Shown here: piece after piece, positions 10,072-20,789 of the stretch
Numbering within the stretch: position 1 is the first letter of the stretch
How the letters are laid out: every line of letters begins with the position of its first letter
Origin: Ailurus styani
Taxonomy: Eukaryota > Chordata > Mammalia > Carnivora > Ailuridae
DNA: 64,000 nucleotides
NCBI GenBank assembly: GCA_002007465.1
Contig: LNAC01000103.1
Span: 1,448,565-1,512,564 of the forward strand
Direction of reading: 5' to 3'
Position numbers and translations under genes: made by a program
The notes under the pieces: model-generated
Told to the model about the DNA's origin: nothing
Databases searched by the model: none
The model's input: the letters and a program-made list of their open reading frames with translations, nothing else

Positions 10072-11703
10072 AAATGCAATTTTTTTTCTCAATAACTCAA
10101 AGAATTCCAAATTAACCACCATCTATCAATTCTCTATGAGGTGAAATGAGATATGTAACCATAAATAAATCTAATCCCATGCTCTGGTAGATGAGCATGT
10201 GGAATCAGACGATACTGACAGAGGAATTATCACAACCAAAATAACAAGGCTGGGGTAGCCATTGAGTATTACAGAGGAAACTGAAATTTGGAATGTCTTG
10301 AAAGCCACCAATAAATGTCCACTAGAGCCCTCTAGATGGCAGTAACCAAAAGTTTTCCCACTAAATTCTCTTCCCTTATACCCATTACTTATGAATATGT
10401 GCTCCTCAGTTCAGATGCTAAATGGATCATTATCCAATTTATTGACCTGTTTTCTTCTAGCTAGTTTCTAATGTGTTTGAAGACAGCAGTATATTTTAAA
10501 TATTCAAATATGCATCATATTTTTCTATATACCACTGGACATACTATATTCACTTTTCTACTTTATATACAATTTAATTAAATGGAAATCTTAAATCTCA
10601 TTTATAATTAGAATAGTCAGCTATAATACCTAGCTTCTATTTTTCTGTATATATTTAGTTATATATCTATATATTTAGTTATCCATTGGGTAAAAAAGAT
10701 GAATTATGAGAAATTCAGACAATGGTTTAATGTAAAATATGAATAACTAGTGTCTACTTTGGTGGAAAATGACAATAATTAGATGATAAAATATCATGCA
10801 ATGTATTCATGTAAATACAATTTAACAAATATTATAGAAATAATAAAATGAGTTTTTATAATATTAATATAATGATTATTTTCTATGTCCACTTTCTGGA
10901 TTACTTGTTATTGCTATTAAGTATTTAAATATTAGCATGTTAAAACTTTTGGTATTTAAAATATTCACAAGGAATCATTAAATTTGCTTCAGATATGAAC
11001 TTCTGTTCTTATGTATTGGAGAAATGAATGCAAAATCATGTAAATATTTCACAATATTGTGGGCATATGCAACCAATTATATTGACTTACTCTTTTTTTA
11101 AAAAATACCAAAGTGAACATTTGGATTTTTAAGTTATTTTTCTAATGTAGTATCTTTTTTGATTATTTTCTCTTGTATTGCAATATGTTTCTACTAGTAA
11201 AATTTTTATTATTGATTTTACAAAGCTTACAAACAAAACTTTTACATCCTTACATCCTTACAGAGAACATGTCTAGAATCAAACTATTTTTAGAAGCCCT
11301 ATACTGTTTTTCAGCATCTTAATATGGTTATACATACCAGATGAAATATATTCTTCTGTTATACTGTCACACTTTAGATTTTAGTATTTGCATTTCTGAT
11401 GGTAAGGTAGTTTAAAATTATGATCAGTACATACTTAACAAGAATTTTTATTTCCTTTTACTTCCTCTTACATTTTCCTTAAAACCTATTCAGTTTATTC
11501 TGTTTTATATCAAAACAATCATTGTTTTGCTTCTGGAAAAACATTCTATTTTCTTAATTCATAACTATGATTTTATTAATTAATATGGAGAGCTTATGAA
11601 GTACCTTTAAACTGATATCCCAAGATTACGAATGGAGAAGGCTTTCTGTCTTCCAGAAACTTTCATTTTTAGAAAGAATTTGCAAAAGTATTTATACATT
11701 TTT
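10072..11703. other. Unassigned, very AT-rich sequence
   Basis: No repeat family recognised apart from the regulatory candidate at 10329. A direct repeat TATATATTTAGTTAT occurs twice near 10648-10682. Confidence 0.45.
10329..10343 (+). promoter_or_regulatory. Candidate CTCF-binding motif
   Basis: CCTCTAGATGGCAGT fits the CTCF core pattern CC-W-C-Y-AG-R-K-GGC-R-S-Y at every position. It lies outside any SINE I recognise. Sequence match only; occupancy is unknown. Confidence 0.45.
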
Positions 11704-11712
11704 AAAATCCTT

Positions 11713-11917
11713 GGGGTGCCTGTGTGGCTCAGTCTGTTAAGCTGCTGCCTTTGGCTCAGGTCATGATCCTAGGTCCTAGAATAGAGTCCAGCATTGGGCT
11801 CCCTGCTCTGCGGAGAGCCTGCTTCTCCCTCTCCCTCTGCCTGCAGCCCTGCCTACTTGTGCTCTCTATCTCTATGTCAAATAAATAAATAAAATCTTTT
11901 AAAAAATTAAAAAAAAT
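11713..11917 (+). mobile_element. Can-SINE
   Basis: GGGGTGCCTGTGTGGCTCAG head and AAATAAATAAATAAAATC tail. The duplication AAAATCCTT lies on both sides (11704 and 11918). Confidence 0.93.
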
Positions 11918-11926
11918 AAAATCCTT

Positions 11927-12493
11927 TACTCATTTAGATTTCTAACCCATCTTTTGCCTCAAACCAGTTATATATATTAGAAGAAAAATATAAAATTGAA
12001 AATACTCTTTTCTTTCTTTGTTTAATTAGCTGAATGAAAGACTAACAGTTTATAGTTCAGTAATATCCTACTTTAACACATAATCTGTCATTTTAGTCTC
12101 TCACTTTTGTTTACTTGCTCAAGAATTCCACAGAAAATTAAATATTCCTGGCTTTTAGAGCACCAGTCTCATTATGATATTATTAATGTCAGAATAAGTA
12201 ATATTATCATAAAAACACTAATAATAACAATTGTAGTAAAATAACTATCATTATATCCACTGATCTCATGACCATATTAGGCTCTTTGTGTGTGTACCGC
12301 CTACAGTGTCTGAAAAAATTATACAGAGATTAATACATGAACTAATTCCTACCTTCAGGGATTTGATATGCAGATGTTATCATACAAACAGATAAAATAA
12401 TATCTATTATTTTACTGTGTTTACTTGAGCAAAAAAAATAATGCTTCTTCAGGTTAAATTGTACCTTTGCTATTTTTATTTTTTTTCTCTCAG
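11927..12493. other. Unassigned AT-rich sequence
   Basis: No repeat recognised. It ends in a long pyrimidine tract (12465-12493). Confidence 0.45.
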
Positions 12494-12850
12494 GCAACTT
12501 GCATTGCTTTTTTACCAGTAAGAAAGTACATGGAAGGAAAATGGTGGCACAAAGAGAGAGACCAGAAAAGCAGAGCATTGGGGTCAGAAAAGAAGCAAAA
12601 TGGAAAATACCAGCAATGAAGAAAGACCCTGTCCATAGACAAAGGTGTAGAAAACTGTTTTGGTTTGGGAGCATTATAAAAGTTGTAGAAATTTCTATAA
12701 TGCACACTGTAAAAAAAATAAAAGAAAACCTGACCTATGAACAAGATTTACTTATTTCTTTATTTTTTGAAGTGGAACTAAGGAGAATGTAAGGGAGCAA
12801 GTATTACGCTGCTGTGAAACCAACATAATAAAGCTTGGGTCCACAAGGGC
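12494..12850 (+). other. Speculative exon-like segment
   Basis: A strong 3' splice-site signal (pyrimidine tract then CAG at 12491-12493) is followed after 24 bases by a donor-like GTAAGA at 12518, and further on by AATAAA at about 12826. Open frames on both strands cover the segment (up to 121 codons, minus, 12342-12707) but resemble no protein I know. Either a 24-nt microexon or a terminal non-coding exon could be read here, or nothing at all. Confidence 0.15.
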
Positions 12851-13690
12851 TAAAATTTGTTACATGTCTTCATCTCCAGGTTTGTTTTCTACTCTCTTTG
12901 GGGTTAGACATTTGAATCCAACTGCCATTATTAGTCATTTTTTTTTAATTCTAAGGGTTTTGTCTCCTTTACTTCCCTAAGTTACAGTGAGATCTTAGAT
13001 GTTAGATGAGAAATTCCAATATTGGCAGAATTTTCTCTTGCTAAATGAATAGTATTGCAAGAGAGGGACAAAGGTGATTTAAATGAGAATCTAGGTTATT
13101 TACCAAAGGGTATGGTTTATTATTGGCTTCTGCTTAATTCCTTCTTCAATTTAGTTAGTAGCAATAGAAATTAAAATATACCACAAGACCTAAGAGGCAC
13201 ATATTAAAGGCTAAATATAAATCAAATGACATATACAAATATGGTAGCCAAATATTTCCTGGAAAATAATCATCTTGAGAACTAATTAATTAATGAAAAC
13301 TTATTCTGTATGAGAACATCCCAATTTGCCTTACAAAGAACAAAATCTTAACATATATTTTAGAAGGGTCTGGAATATCCAGCTAATGCAAGAAAAGAAA
13401 GCTGCCTGAAAAAGAAATCTAATCTTAGTGACTTTTATCTCTTTTAGAATGGCTAAAAATAGAAATAGTGTAGGTGTCTAGGGGGCTTACCCATCATTTT
13501 GACATCTATTCTTTTTTTAGACTCTCACATTGTTCTTTATTGAATGTTGCTGATTATTTGTGCAAGATGCTCAATTTGGGAATTTCCTGAGACTGCAATT
13601 TACTACTTGACTTTCAAAATCCATCACTGTTATAAGAAGAACATTGTAATTTCACGATAGTCTGGCAGAGTAACTTATTTAGAATTCAGT
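12851..13690. other. Unassigned sequence
   Basis: No repeat or gene recognised. Confidence 0.45.
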
Positions 13691-13706
13691 TAAAAGATAG
13701 AGGCAA

Positions 13707-13850
13707 GGGCGCCTGGGTGGCTTAGTGGGTTAAAGCCTCTGCTTTCGGCTCAGGTCATGATCTCAGAGTCCTGGGATCGAGGCCCACATCAGGCTCTCTG
13801 CTCAGCGGGGAGCCTGCTTCCTCCTCTCCCTGTCTCTAAAAAAAAAAAAA
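13707..13850 (+). mobile_element. Can-SINE, shortened 3' end
   Basis: Young-type head and body, but after CTCCCTGTCTCT it goes straight to a pure A-run. The second CT-rich block and the AATAAA-type tail are absent. The target-site duplication AAAAGATAGAGGCAA flanks it (13692 and 13849), so the short form was inserted as such. Confidence 0.93.
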
Positions 13851-13864
13851 AAGATAGAGGCAAA

Positions 13865-14284
13865 ATGGACTTTTGAAGAATGTACTATGGTTGTACATGT
13901 AAAATGGTGTTAAAATTTTCGTGGTATTATATTTTGAGGATGTTACTAATTTTGTGTGTATTTGAAATGAAAATAATCAATGTATTATTAATTTCAACTG
14001 TTGACAATAAAATTTCCAAGTTAATACATAATTTATGACTATATTTTTCTGTTAAATCCTAGAAGTAAATTAATACAAGTCAGATAAGTCAAAGTGTCTT
14101 TGCTCTTAGTACTTTCCTTTTTTGGGCAACTTTTAGATTATTTTCTTCTTTACTGTTATCTAAAAATAGTATGGATTTCTCTGAATAGAGAGATGAAAGG
14201 TGACAACATAGGTTTTTTAATACATTGCAAAAAGTGGTTAGCTGAGCAGGTGAGAGAGAAACAAATACTGCCTAATGAGAATAG
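13865..14284. other. Unassigned sequence
   Basis: No repeat recognised. Confidence 0.45.
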
Positions 14285-14905
14285 ACTTAGATAACACAGT
14301 GACTCCATCAAACATATTAACATTCACATTAAAGGGATCCCAGAAGGAGAAGGGAGAGAAAGGGGTGCAGACAATGTATTTGAAGACATAATAGCTGAAA
14401 ATTTCCTGATTCAGGGGAGGTCCAGATTCAGGGTTCACAGAGATCCCCCAACAAATTCAATGCAAGGAGATCCACACCAAAACACACAATAATTAAAATG
14501 GCAAAAAAAAAAATAGTGATAAATTATTTTAAAGGTTGTGAGGCAAAGAACACAATTACATACAAAGGAAACCCAATAAGGCTATCAGCTGATTTTTCAG
14601 CAGAAACTTTGAGGGCCAAAAGAGAAGGACATGGTCTACTCTAAGTGCTGAAAGAGAAAAATCTACATCCAGGAATTCTCTATCCAGGAAGAATTAAATA
14701 CAATTTTAACTGTAAATTATTTCAATACGAAAGTGATGCTACTCATGGTTATTTACCATTTTGTTTTCATTGCCAGTAATAAAGTGACAGTAGAGAATTA
14801 AGCACAGTTTAAACAAACAGGAAGAGAATTTCTGAGACTCATTAAAAAGAAAAAATTAATACAAAAGATTGCCACAAGGAAGTTACCAAATGAATCAATA
14901 AAATA
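14285..14905 (+). mobile_element. L1/HAL1-type ORF1 relic
   Basis: The order AAAGGGATCCCAGAAGGAGA, AATAATAGCTGAAAATTTCC, ATAATTAAAATGGCAAAA, AAGGCTATCAGCTGATTTTT and CAGCAGAAACTTTGAGGGCC is that of mammalian L1 ORF1 (RNA-binding protein), sense strand. Frames are broken by stops and indels; it is a dead copy. Confidence 0.8.
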
Positions 14906-15131
14906 TTCGTGCAAGCATTTTAATTATATAAATGTTCACAGTTTCAACTTTATACGTCATATCATTCAATGTTATATATTTACAACACATACATGTATAT
15001 ATATTATGCGTGTAGATATATTACAGTATATTATCCATGTATATATAATGAGATATAGTTAGATAGATATAAAATATCTATTCCACAGTTTGGAATTAAG
15101 GATATGTAAATTCTTAAAAAAAAAACATAAA

Positions 15132-15335
15132 TAGGGTTGTCTGAGTAGTTCAGTCAGTTAAGTGTCCAACTCTTGTTTTCAGCTCAGGTCATGAACTCAG
15201 GGTCATTAGTTAGAGCCTTGTGTTGGACTCTGTGCTCAGTGTGGAGTCTGCTTGAAATTGTCTCTCCCTCTCACTTAGCCCCTCCTACTCATGCACTCTC
15301 TCTCTCTCAAATAAATAAATAAATCTTTTAAAAAG
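15132..15335 (+). mobile_element. Can-SINE, older copy
   Basis: Diverged head (GGGTTGTCTGAGTAGTTCAG), AGCTCAGGTCATGAACTCAG body and AAATAAATAAATAAATC tail. Confidence 0.9.
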
Positions 15336-15339
15336 TGAA

Positions 15340-17279
15340 TAAATTACAGGTCTTATTTAAAATGATGCATTCTGGCTTGATTATTTAAATGTTATTTTAC
15401 AAATAGTCTTTAACATAAAACTTGAGAGAATGTGAGTGAAAACTTCATTTCTAAAGCTCAGTTTTGTTGCATTTTCACAGATACTTAGAATCTCAGTTAG
15501 TGTTTGCTATAGTTTCATCTCGGGCAACTCTTAAAGCAGAAAGCCTCAGACCATAGTAGCAGCAGGAGAGTTCAGGAAGTCCAGATTCTCCTGAGTGCAG
15601 GCTTGCTAATGATAAACACAATCCAAGGAATCTTTTGGCACAGAAAAGGAACACAGAACAAAGTAAACAAACAAAATAGGAAAATAAACCCAAATATAAC
15701 TCAATTCAAATATTTTAATATATAAGGATACATAATTATTTTAATATATATTTTAATATATAAAAATAATATATAAATATTATTGTTTATAATAATAAAT
15801 GTATATTATTTAATATATAAGGAGGAGAACCCACAAAATCTTCTTGAAAGATATTTATTGTTGGCAACAACATATATTCATTTCACATATGACCTTAAGA
15901 AAGTTTGTTTGTGTGAAATAGTACAGAGTTAAGAAGACATTGAAAAAGTGCATTTCAACACTATATCAAAAACTAATGATGGTGGCTAACTGAACATAAA
16001 ATATCCAGTTAAACATGGCAGGTAGTTACCTGTAATATTGCTTTTTTTTTTTCAAACAAATAATAACAGAAAATAACTCAACAAGGAGAGAAAATATATA
16101 TAATCCAAGACCAAATTACTTAAAGAGAAAACAATGAAAAATAAGTAACACCACTGAATTATGAAATATAAAGTGGCTGGTAGAGTGGTAACAAACTTAA
16201 TAGAGAGAGTATATAGACTCAAGGCCTATAGCAGCAATGAAAGACACTCAGTGATAAGAGCAGGAGCACTTGCCTGTCATGAGAGATTTCTAGAAGGAAA
16301 TATTGAGCATGGGTTATGGTATATGTATTTATTAGAGGTTAGGGATCAACATCTGAAAAGAGTAAGGAAGAAAGTATGATTTGGTGAAGGGTGAAACTGA
16401 ACCATGATGCAGGCTGAATAAAGCCTTGGTCATTGCCACAAGGATTCAGAAACATACATGGTATGTTAGAAATATCACATGATGGGCCAAAAAGGCTAGT
16501 TCTTTGTATGCTCAAATCCCTTAATGGGTTGCAGTGGAAAGAGTGTGCCTTTGTGTGAGATATCTCTCGTTTTAGGACAATACTCCTTTGGTCTCTCACA
16601 TTTCTTCATATCTTGCAAGCAGAGGAACTGACAAGTCTTGATCTTTTCAAGCATGCCTGCATAGCAAATAACTTCGGAAGTTAGAGATAGTTGACTCCAC
16701 AGCAGAGATCAGATTTGTTTGTTGTCTAGTGTAATAAAGACAATGTCTCCCTTTTGGGGTAAAGAATGGGCAAGTTTCTTTGCAACTGTGTATAAAATAT
16801 TGGGGTTTCTGAAGTCTGTCCTCAGCTATTATGCAGCAACCACCTATGCCTACTTCTGCATCATTCCCATAGGAATTCAATAACAAGAGGAAACACTATG
16901 AACATGGAGCTCGTACTGCTTGTTGTGCAGTGTGAGGGACAAATCCTTTTCTTGTGACATAGAAGTCTTTAGTTGTCTTCTAGTATCCATGGAACTGGGA
17001 TGGTGTAATCCTAGCTTGAAGGTGGGGTAAAATTTGGAATCCATCACAGTTCCTGACAGTTTTTGGTGATGAGTATGGGGCACTGATAGAGACAGGACTT
17101 CTGAAAAACAAAGCAGAAAGCTCTCTAGAGGCCAGGTCAGGGCACATAAGAAGATTAACTGAGATTTTATATCAAATGGCTAACTCCTGTGGTGAGTGGT
17201 GAGTAAGAGCTCCCACTGAAGAGCACGCATCCTATCTGTTAATGAATGGTGAGAAGCTGAGTGAAAATAGAGACAATTG
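15340..17279. other. Unassigned; may contain decayed LTR-retroelement sequence
   Basis: 15700-15820 is an AT-only tract with repeated TTTAATATATAA units. From 16000 to 17280 composition is less AT-rich, with a TATA-like GTGTATAAAATATTGGGG near 16788-16805. No family or protein motif was recognised; the small open frames on both strands are probably chance. Confidence 0.35.
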
Positions 17280-17981
17280 AAACAAACTGCCTAATTATTT
17301 TGGATCAATACTCAGAAGTTAGTGTGCTGGGTCATATAGTTGCTCCATTTTTTCGTGATTTCAGGAATCCCCATAGTAGCTGAGCCATCTTGTATTTTCA
17401 TCAACAGTGTTGAGTGGTTTATCCAAAAGAATTGAAATCAGAATCTCAAAGAGATAGTAGCACTTCCATGATCATTGCAGCACTATTCAGAATAGCCAAG
17501 ATGTGGAAACAGCCTAAATGTCTGTCCACAGATGAATTAATAAAGAAATGTGTCATATATATATACAATGGAAACTAGTTAGTCTTAAAAAAAAAAAGAA
17601 AATTCTGCATTATGTGATAGCAAGGATGAACCCTGAGGACATCACATTAAGTAAAATAAGGCAGTCACAGAAAAATGCTGCTATTTTTAGTGGAAATGAT
17701 TCCACTTATATGAGATATCTAAGATAGTCAAATTCATAAATCAAAGAATGGAATGGTGATTGCCAAGGGCTAGAGGGAGGGGGAAATGGGGAATTAGCAG
17801 TCACCAAGAAAAAGTTTTAGTTAAGCAAGATGAGTAAGTTCTAGAGGGTTACTGTTCAGTATTGTACCTATAGTCAATAATAATTTCTTATACACTTAAA
17901 ATTTCTTAATAAGATAGATTTTATGTTAAGTATTCTTACTATAAGAGAAGGAAGGAAAAGCAAAGCAAACAAGCTGCCTAA
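17280..17981. repeat. Target-site duplication of 5'-inverted L1
   Basis: AAACAAACTGCCTAA at 17280-17294 and AAACAAGCTGCCTAA at 17967-17981 (one mismatch) bracket the L1 exactly. Confidence 0.85.
17295..17966 (+). mobile_element. L1 3' fragment with 5' inversion (twin priming)
   Basis: 17417-17940 is sense-strand L1 ORF2 end/3'UTR (GCAGCACTATTCAGAATAGC, CCAAGATGTGGAAACAGCC, AGATGAATTAATAAAGAAAT, ending CACTTAAAATTTCTTAAT). 17295-17416 is the adjoining upstream L1 segment in reverse complement. A stretch near TATCCAAAAGAATT is present in both parts at the junction. The A-rich remnant of the tail is at 17941-17966. Confidence 0.85.
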
Positions 17982-18839
17982 ATATTGCTTTGATTTTTGT
18001 TTATTCTCCCTCGGGGGTTGGGGAAAAAAAGGAATGTTATCATGGGTCAGCAAGGGGTTGTGTCAGTTAGGCAGCAAGCCCACCGAAAAGGCAGTATGTC
18101 TGCAGCTGCTGAGTGAGGGAGTGCTCAAAGCTGATATATAAATTTAGGCACATCAAATTAAAAATCTGTTTGGGGGGAACTGTGAGCAGCTGTCATATTG
18201 CTTAAAAATGAAAGTGAATGTGTCTGTTTACTCTGTTTAGAGTTGCTGTCTCTCTCTATGCCCTGTGATCTCTCCCCAGACCTCCACCTTAACCTCGGTT
18301 GCTTTAAGGAAAAACGTAGGGGTGGGGATAAGGTCTTCCTGTCCTAATGACGACTGAAGACATGGCACTTGTCTGAGTAAGTTGGTAATCTTGGGGTGGT
18401 ACAGAGGTCAAAACTTTTATGGTTTTATTAGACAAAGGTATGAAAGTCACCATCCAGCTTATTTCTGTGGGCAGAGGAGGCATCCAGATCCAACTGATAT
18501 GTTTTGTGCAGGATTCACAACAGGGGAGGGAGAACTTAAGGATTTGTAGGTGGAGCCCTACGGGCCAATTGAATGCACTGATTTTATTGCTTCTGAATCT
18601 GAACACATAGTATGATTTGTTGTACTATGTGCGTGTCCATTCTTATCCCAAAAGTACCAGAGGTAAATATCCCAGAGGAGGAAGAGCTGAGGGTAGAGAA
18701 GTCCTAGTGGGACAGATTTCTCTGCCAAGTTCTGCCAGTGCATAGTCATGTTTTAGTATGAATGTCTGTGTCCATCGTCCAAAGTTTTCACTATATAGAT
18801 GGTCTTTTCTTTGACAAGTCAGAATCCTCATTCCAACTA
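17982..18839. other. Unassigned, upstream of ERV pol relic
   Basis: Less AT-rich than average. Open frames occur on both strands at 18304-18831. It may be ERV sequence, but I could not place a motif with confidence. Confidence 0.35.
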
Positions 18840-19013
18840 TCCTGAGTATGCCATTATCACAAGTCGTTCAGCAGGGGTGGCTAAAAAATCCTAACCAAAT
18901 CAAAGGACCTTCCTCAGCTTGCAAAGTAAAGTTTATTGGAACTACATGGGCAGATTTACAATTCTCAGTTCTTAACAGCAATCAAATAAAAACTACCATT
19001 TCTTTAGTCCTTA

Positions 19014-19032
19014 TTCACACACACACACACAC
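19014..19032. repeat. (CA)n microsatellite
   Basis: About nine CA units. Confidence 0.9.
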
Positions 19033-19094
19033 GGAGGCAAACAACATTACTCAATCCATTGGATGTTAGAGATAGTACATGTCTTTGCAACTGA

Positions 19095-19152
19095 TTTTTT
19101 TCTTCATTTCTCTCTCTCTCTCTCGCTCTCTCTTTTTTTTTCTTTTTTTTTG
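19095..19152. repeat. Polypyrimidine tract (TC)n then T-rich
   Basis: Nearly pure pyrimidine for about 58 bases with one interrupting G; a possible triplex-forming stretch. Confidence 0.85.
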
Positions 19153-20789
19153 TTAATTGGAGCTCCTGAGAAAGAGCGTATTTGCAGCATAATTCTAGAG
19201 GTACTCCTTGGGATTTTGGACTCCTGGTCTCCTGGTCTCCCTGACTTGGCTGTCTGTTTAATTCCTTTTCAAAAGTACCTATTAGTTATTCTCAGGTTCT
19301 TCAAAACTGAACAGGTGATCCATTGGGACATTAAGAAATTTAGACCCGATATTTACATATTTGGATTGGTAAACTCGGACTCTATAACTAACAAGGTAGG
19401 AGAGGCCAAAAAACCTTAGCTTGTGAAATGGAAATGGTAAATTTAAGAACAGAACAAGATGGGCACTACTTTAAATGAAAAATTGGCAGCCAAGCCTTTT
19501 AGGGGAATCTTTACCTCTCACAGTTCCAGATATAAAGCTGCTGGCTTAATGTCGTTCTGGTTCTCAAATCAAAGAAATTCCTAGAAATCCCTGGTCTGGT
19601 TCACTGGTGCTTTAGATAAACAAAAACATGGTAGTATCCATTGGGCTGCTGCAACTATTCAAGTCACCACCAGTTCTGCATAACCCAAAATGTAAGTGGT
19701 CACTTTAGTCGGTAGACAGACTCAAGGCTGTTAAAGCTCTAGCCGATACTTTCTTGATGAACCTTGTTACACTCGTATAGACTTTAAAGCTGCTGCCAAC
19801 AGCTGAGTTATTTGTTCTGACATTTGGAATACTATAAGGACTATCAGATTAAAGACACCCCTGTTAGGGTCACAGACTCAGAGGTCTCAGTCACAGTAAT
19901 TGATCAAATTGTCTAGGTCACTGTTGCAGATGCCCAACCCAAAGGCCTATTCCCTGAAGGTACTGAAATCAAACCTGCTGATCCAGCCTGCACCAACTAG
20001 ATTGCCACTGTTGCTGCCTAGATCCATCATCATGAAACACCCATCATCATTTCTACTAAGTAGAAAGTAAAGCACTCTTTGCTTATGATGTGGAGGCTGC
20101 CACTGTGTGGGAAATTTGTTTATCTACCAAAAGCTGACCTGTTTAACTTACAGCGGGAGAGACTACAATATACAAGGGATGGTCCCCACCTGCTAATGCT
20201 GGATTGACTGTGTAGACTTAAGCTATCTGTTGTGCCTTACTATTGCTGACATTTTTTCAGGTTACCCTCATCTGGCTCTGACCACACCACTGCTGCTTTT
20301 AAAATTATTCCAAGCCATCTTTATGTGTCTTTATGTAATAATAGTGTTTCCGCTATCACAAAAGCCACTCCACAATAGGATGATAGTAAAGATATTTAGT
20401 GGATCTTTACCCTCCCTACTATCCATAGGAATCTGGTGTGGTTGAGTATTGGAACAGCCACCTAAAAATAAATATATAAATTTTCTCATCTTACCTTCTT
20501 TACCGCCAAATCTATACCACTTAGTAAGGCAGTTAGATAATTGAATGCAACCATTCTCTGAAGAGGGTCATCTTTTTGAAACTGCCTCTTGTGTGAGATT
20601 GGGACAAAAGTAGCAACAACCTATATGGACCAATTTTGAAAATTCAAAAAAAAAAATCAAGATCCATTCTGACTAATTGTTATCATGGCCTGTTTTTCCC
20701 TTAACAGCAAACTGAGACCAGTCTGGTTGTTACACTTATTGGGTGGAAACCTCATTTAAAAAGACCCTAGGGAATTCAAACTTAATTGA

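Larger units (their letters stand above)
18840..20745 (+). pseudogene. Decayed endogenous retrovirus pol (RT end, RNase H, integrase)
   Basis: Fragments occur in pol order on the plus strand: KFIGTTW at 18929-18949 (C-terminal RT region pattern), VKWKW at 19423-19437, an RNase H-like stretch around 19590-19850, and LTIADIFSGY at 20236-20265, which matches the block around the second catalytic Asp of retroviral integrases. Stops and frameshifts occur throughout, so no functional protein is possible. A pyrimidine tract (19095-19152) interrupts it. Class (ERV1 or ERVL-like) is not resolved; no LTR pair was found for it. Confidence 0.6.

Noticed and set aside
12342..12707. 121-codon minus-strand frame, the longest in the window
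   Set aside because: No recognisable domain, overlaps other open frames on both strands in the same interval, and its composition follows the local DNA. No splice or promoter support.
19063..19419. 118-codon plus frame beginning with a Ser/Leu/Phe run
   Set aside because: The start is translation of a polypyrimidine tract and the rest lies in the decayed retroviral pol relic; not a gene.
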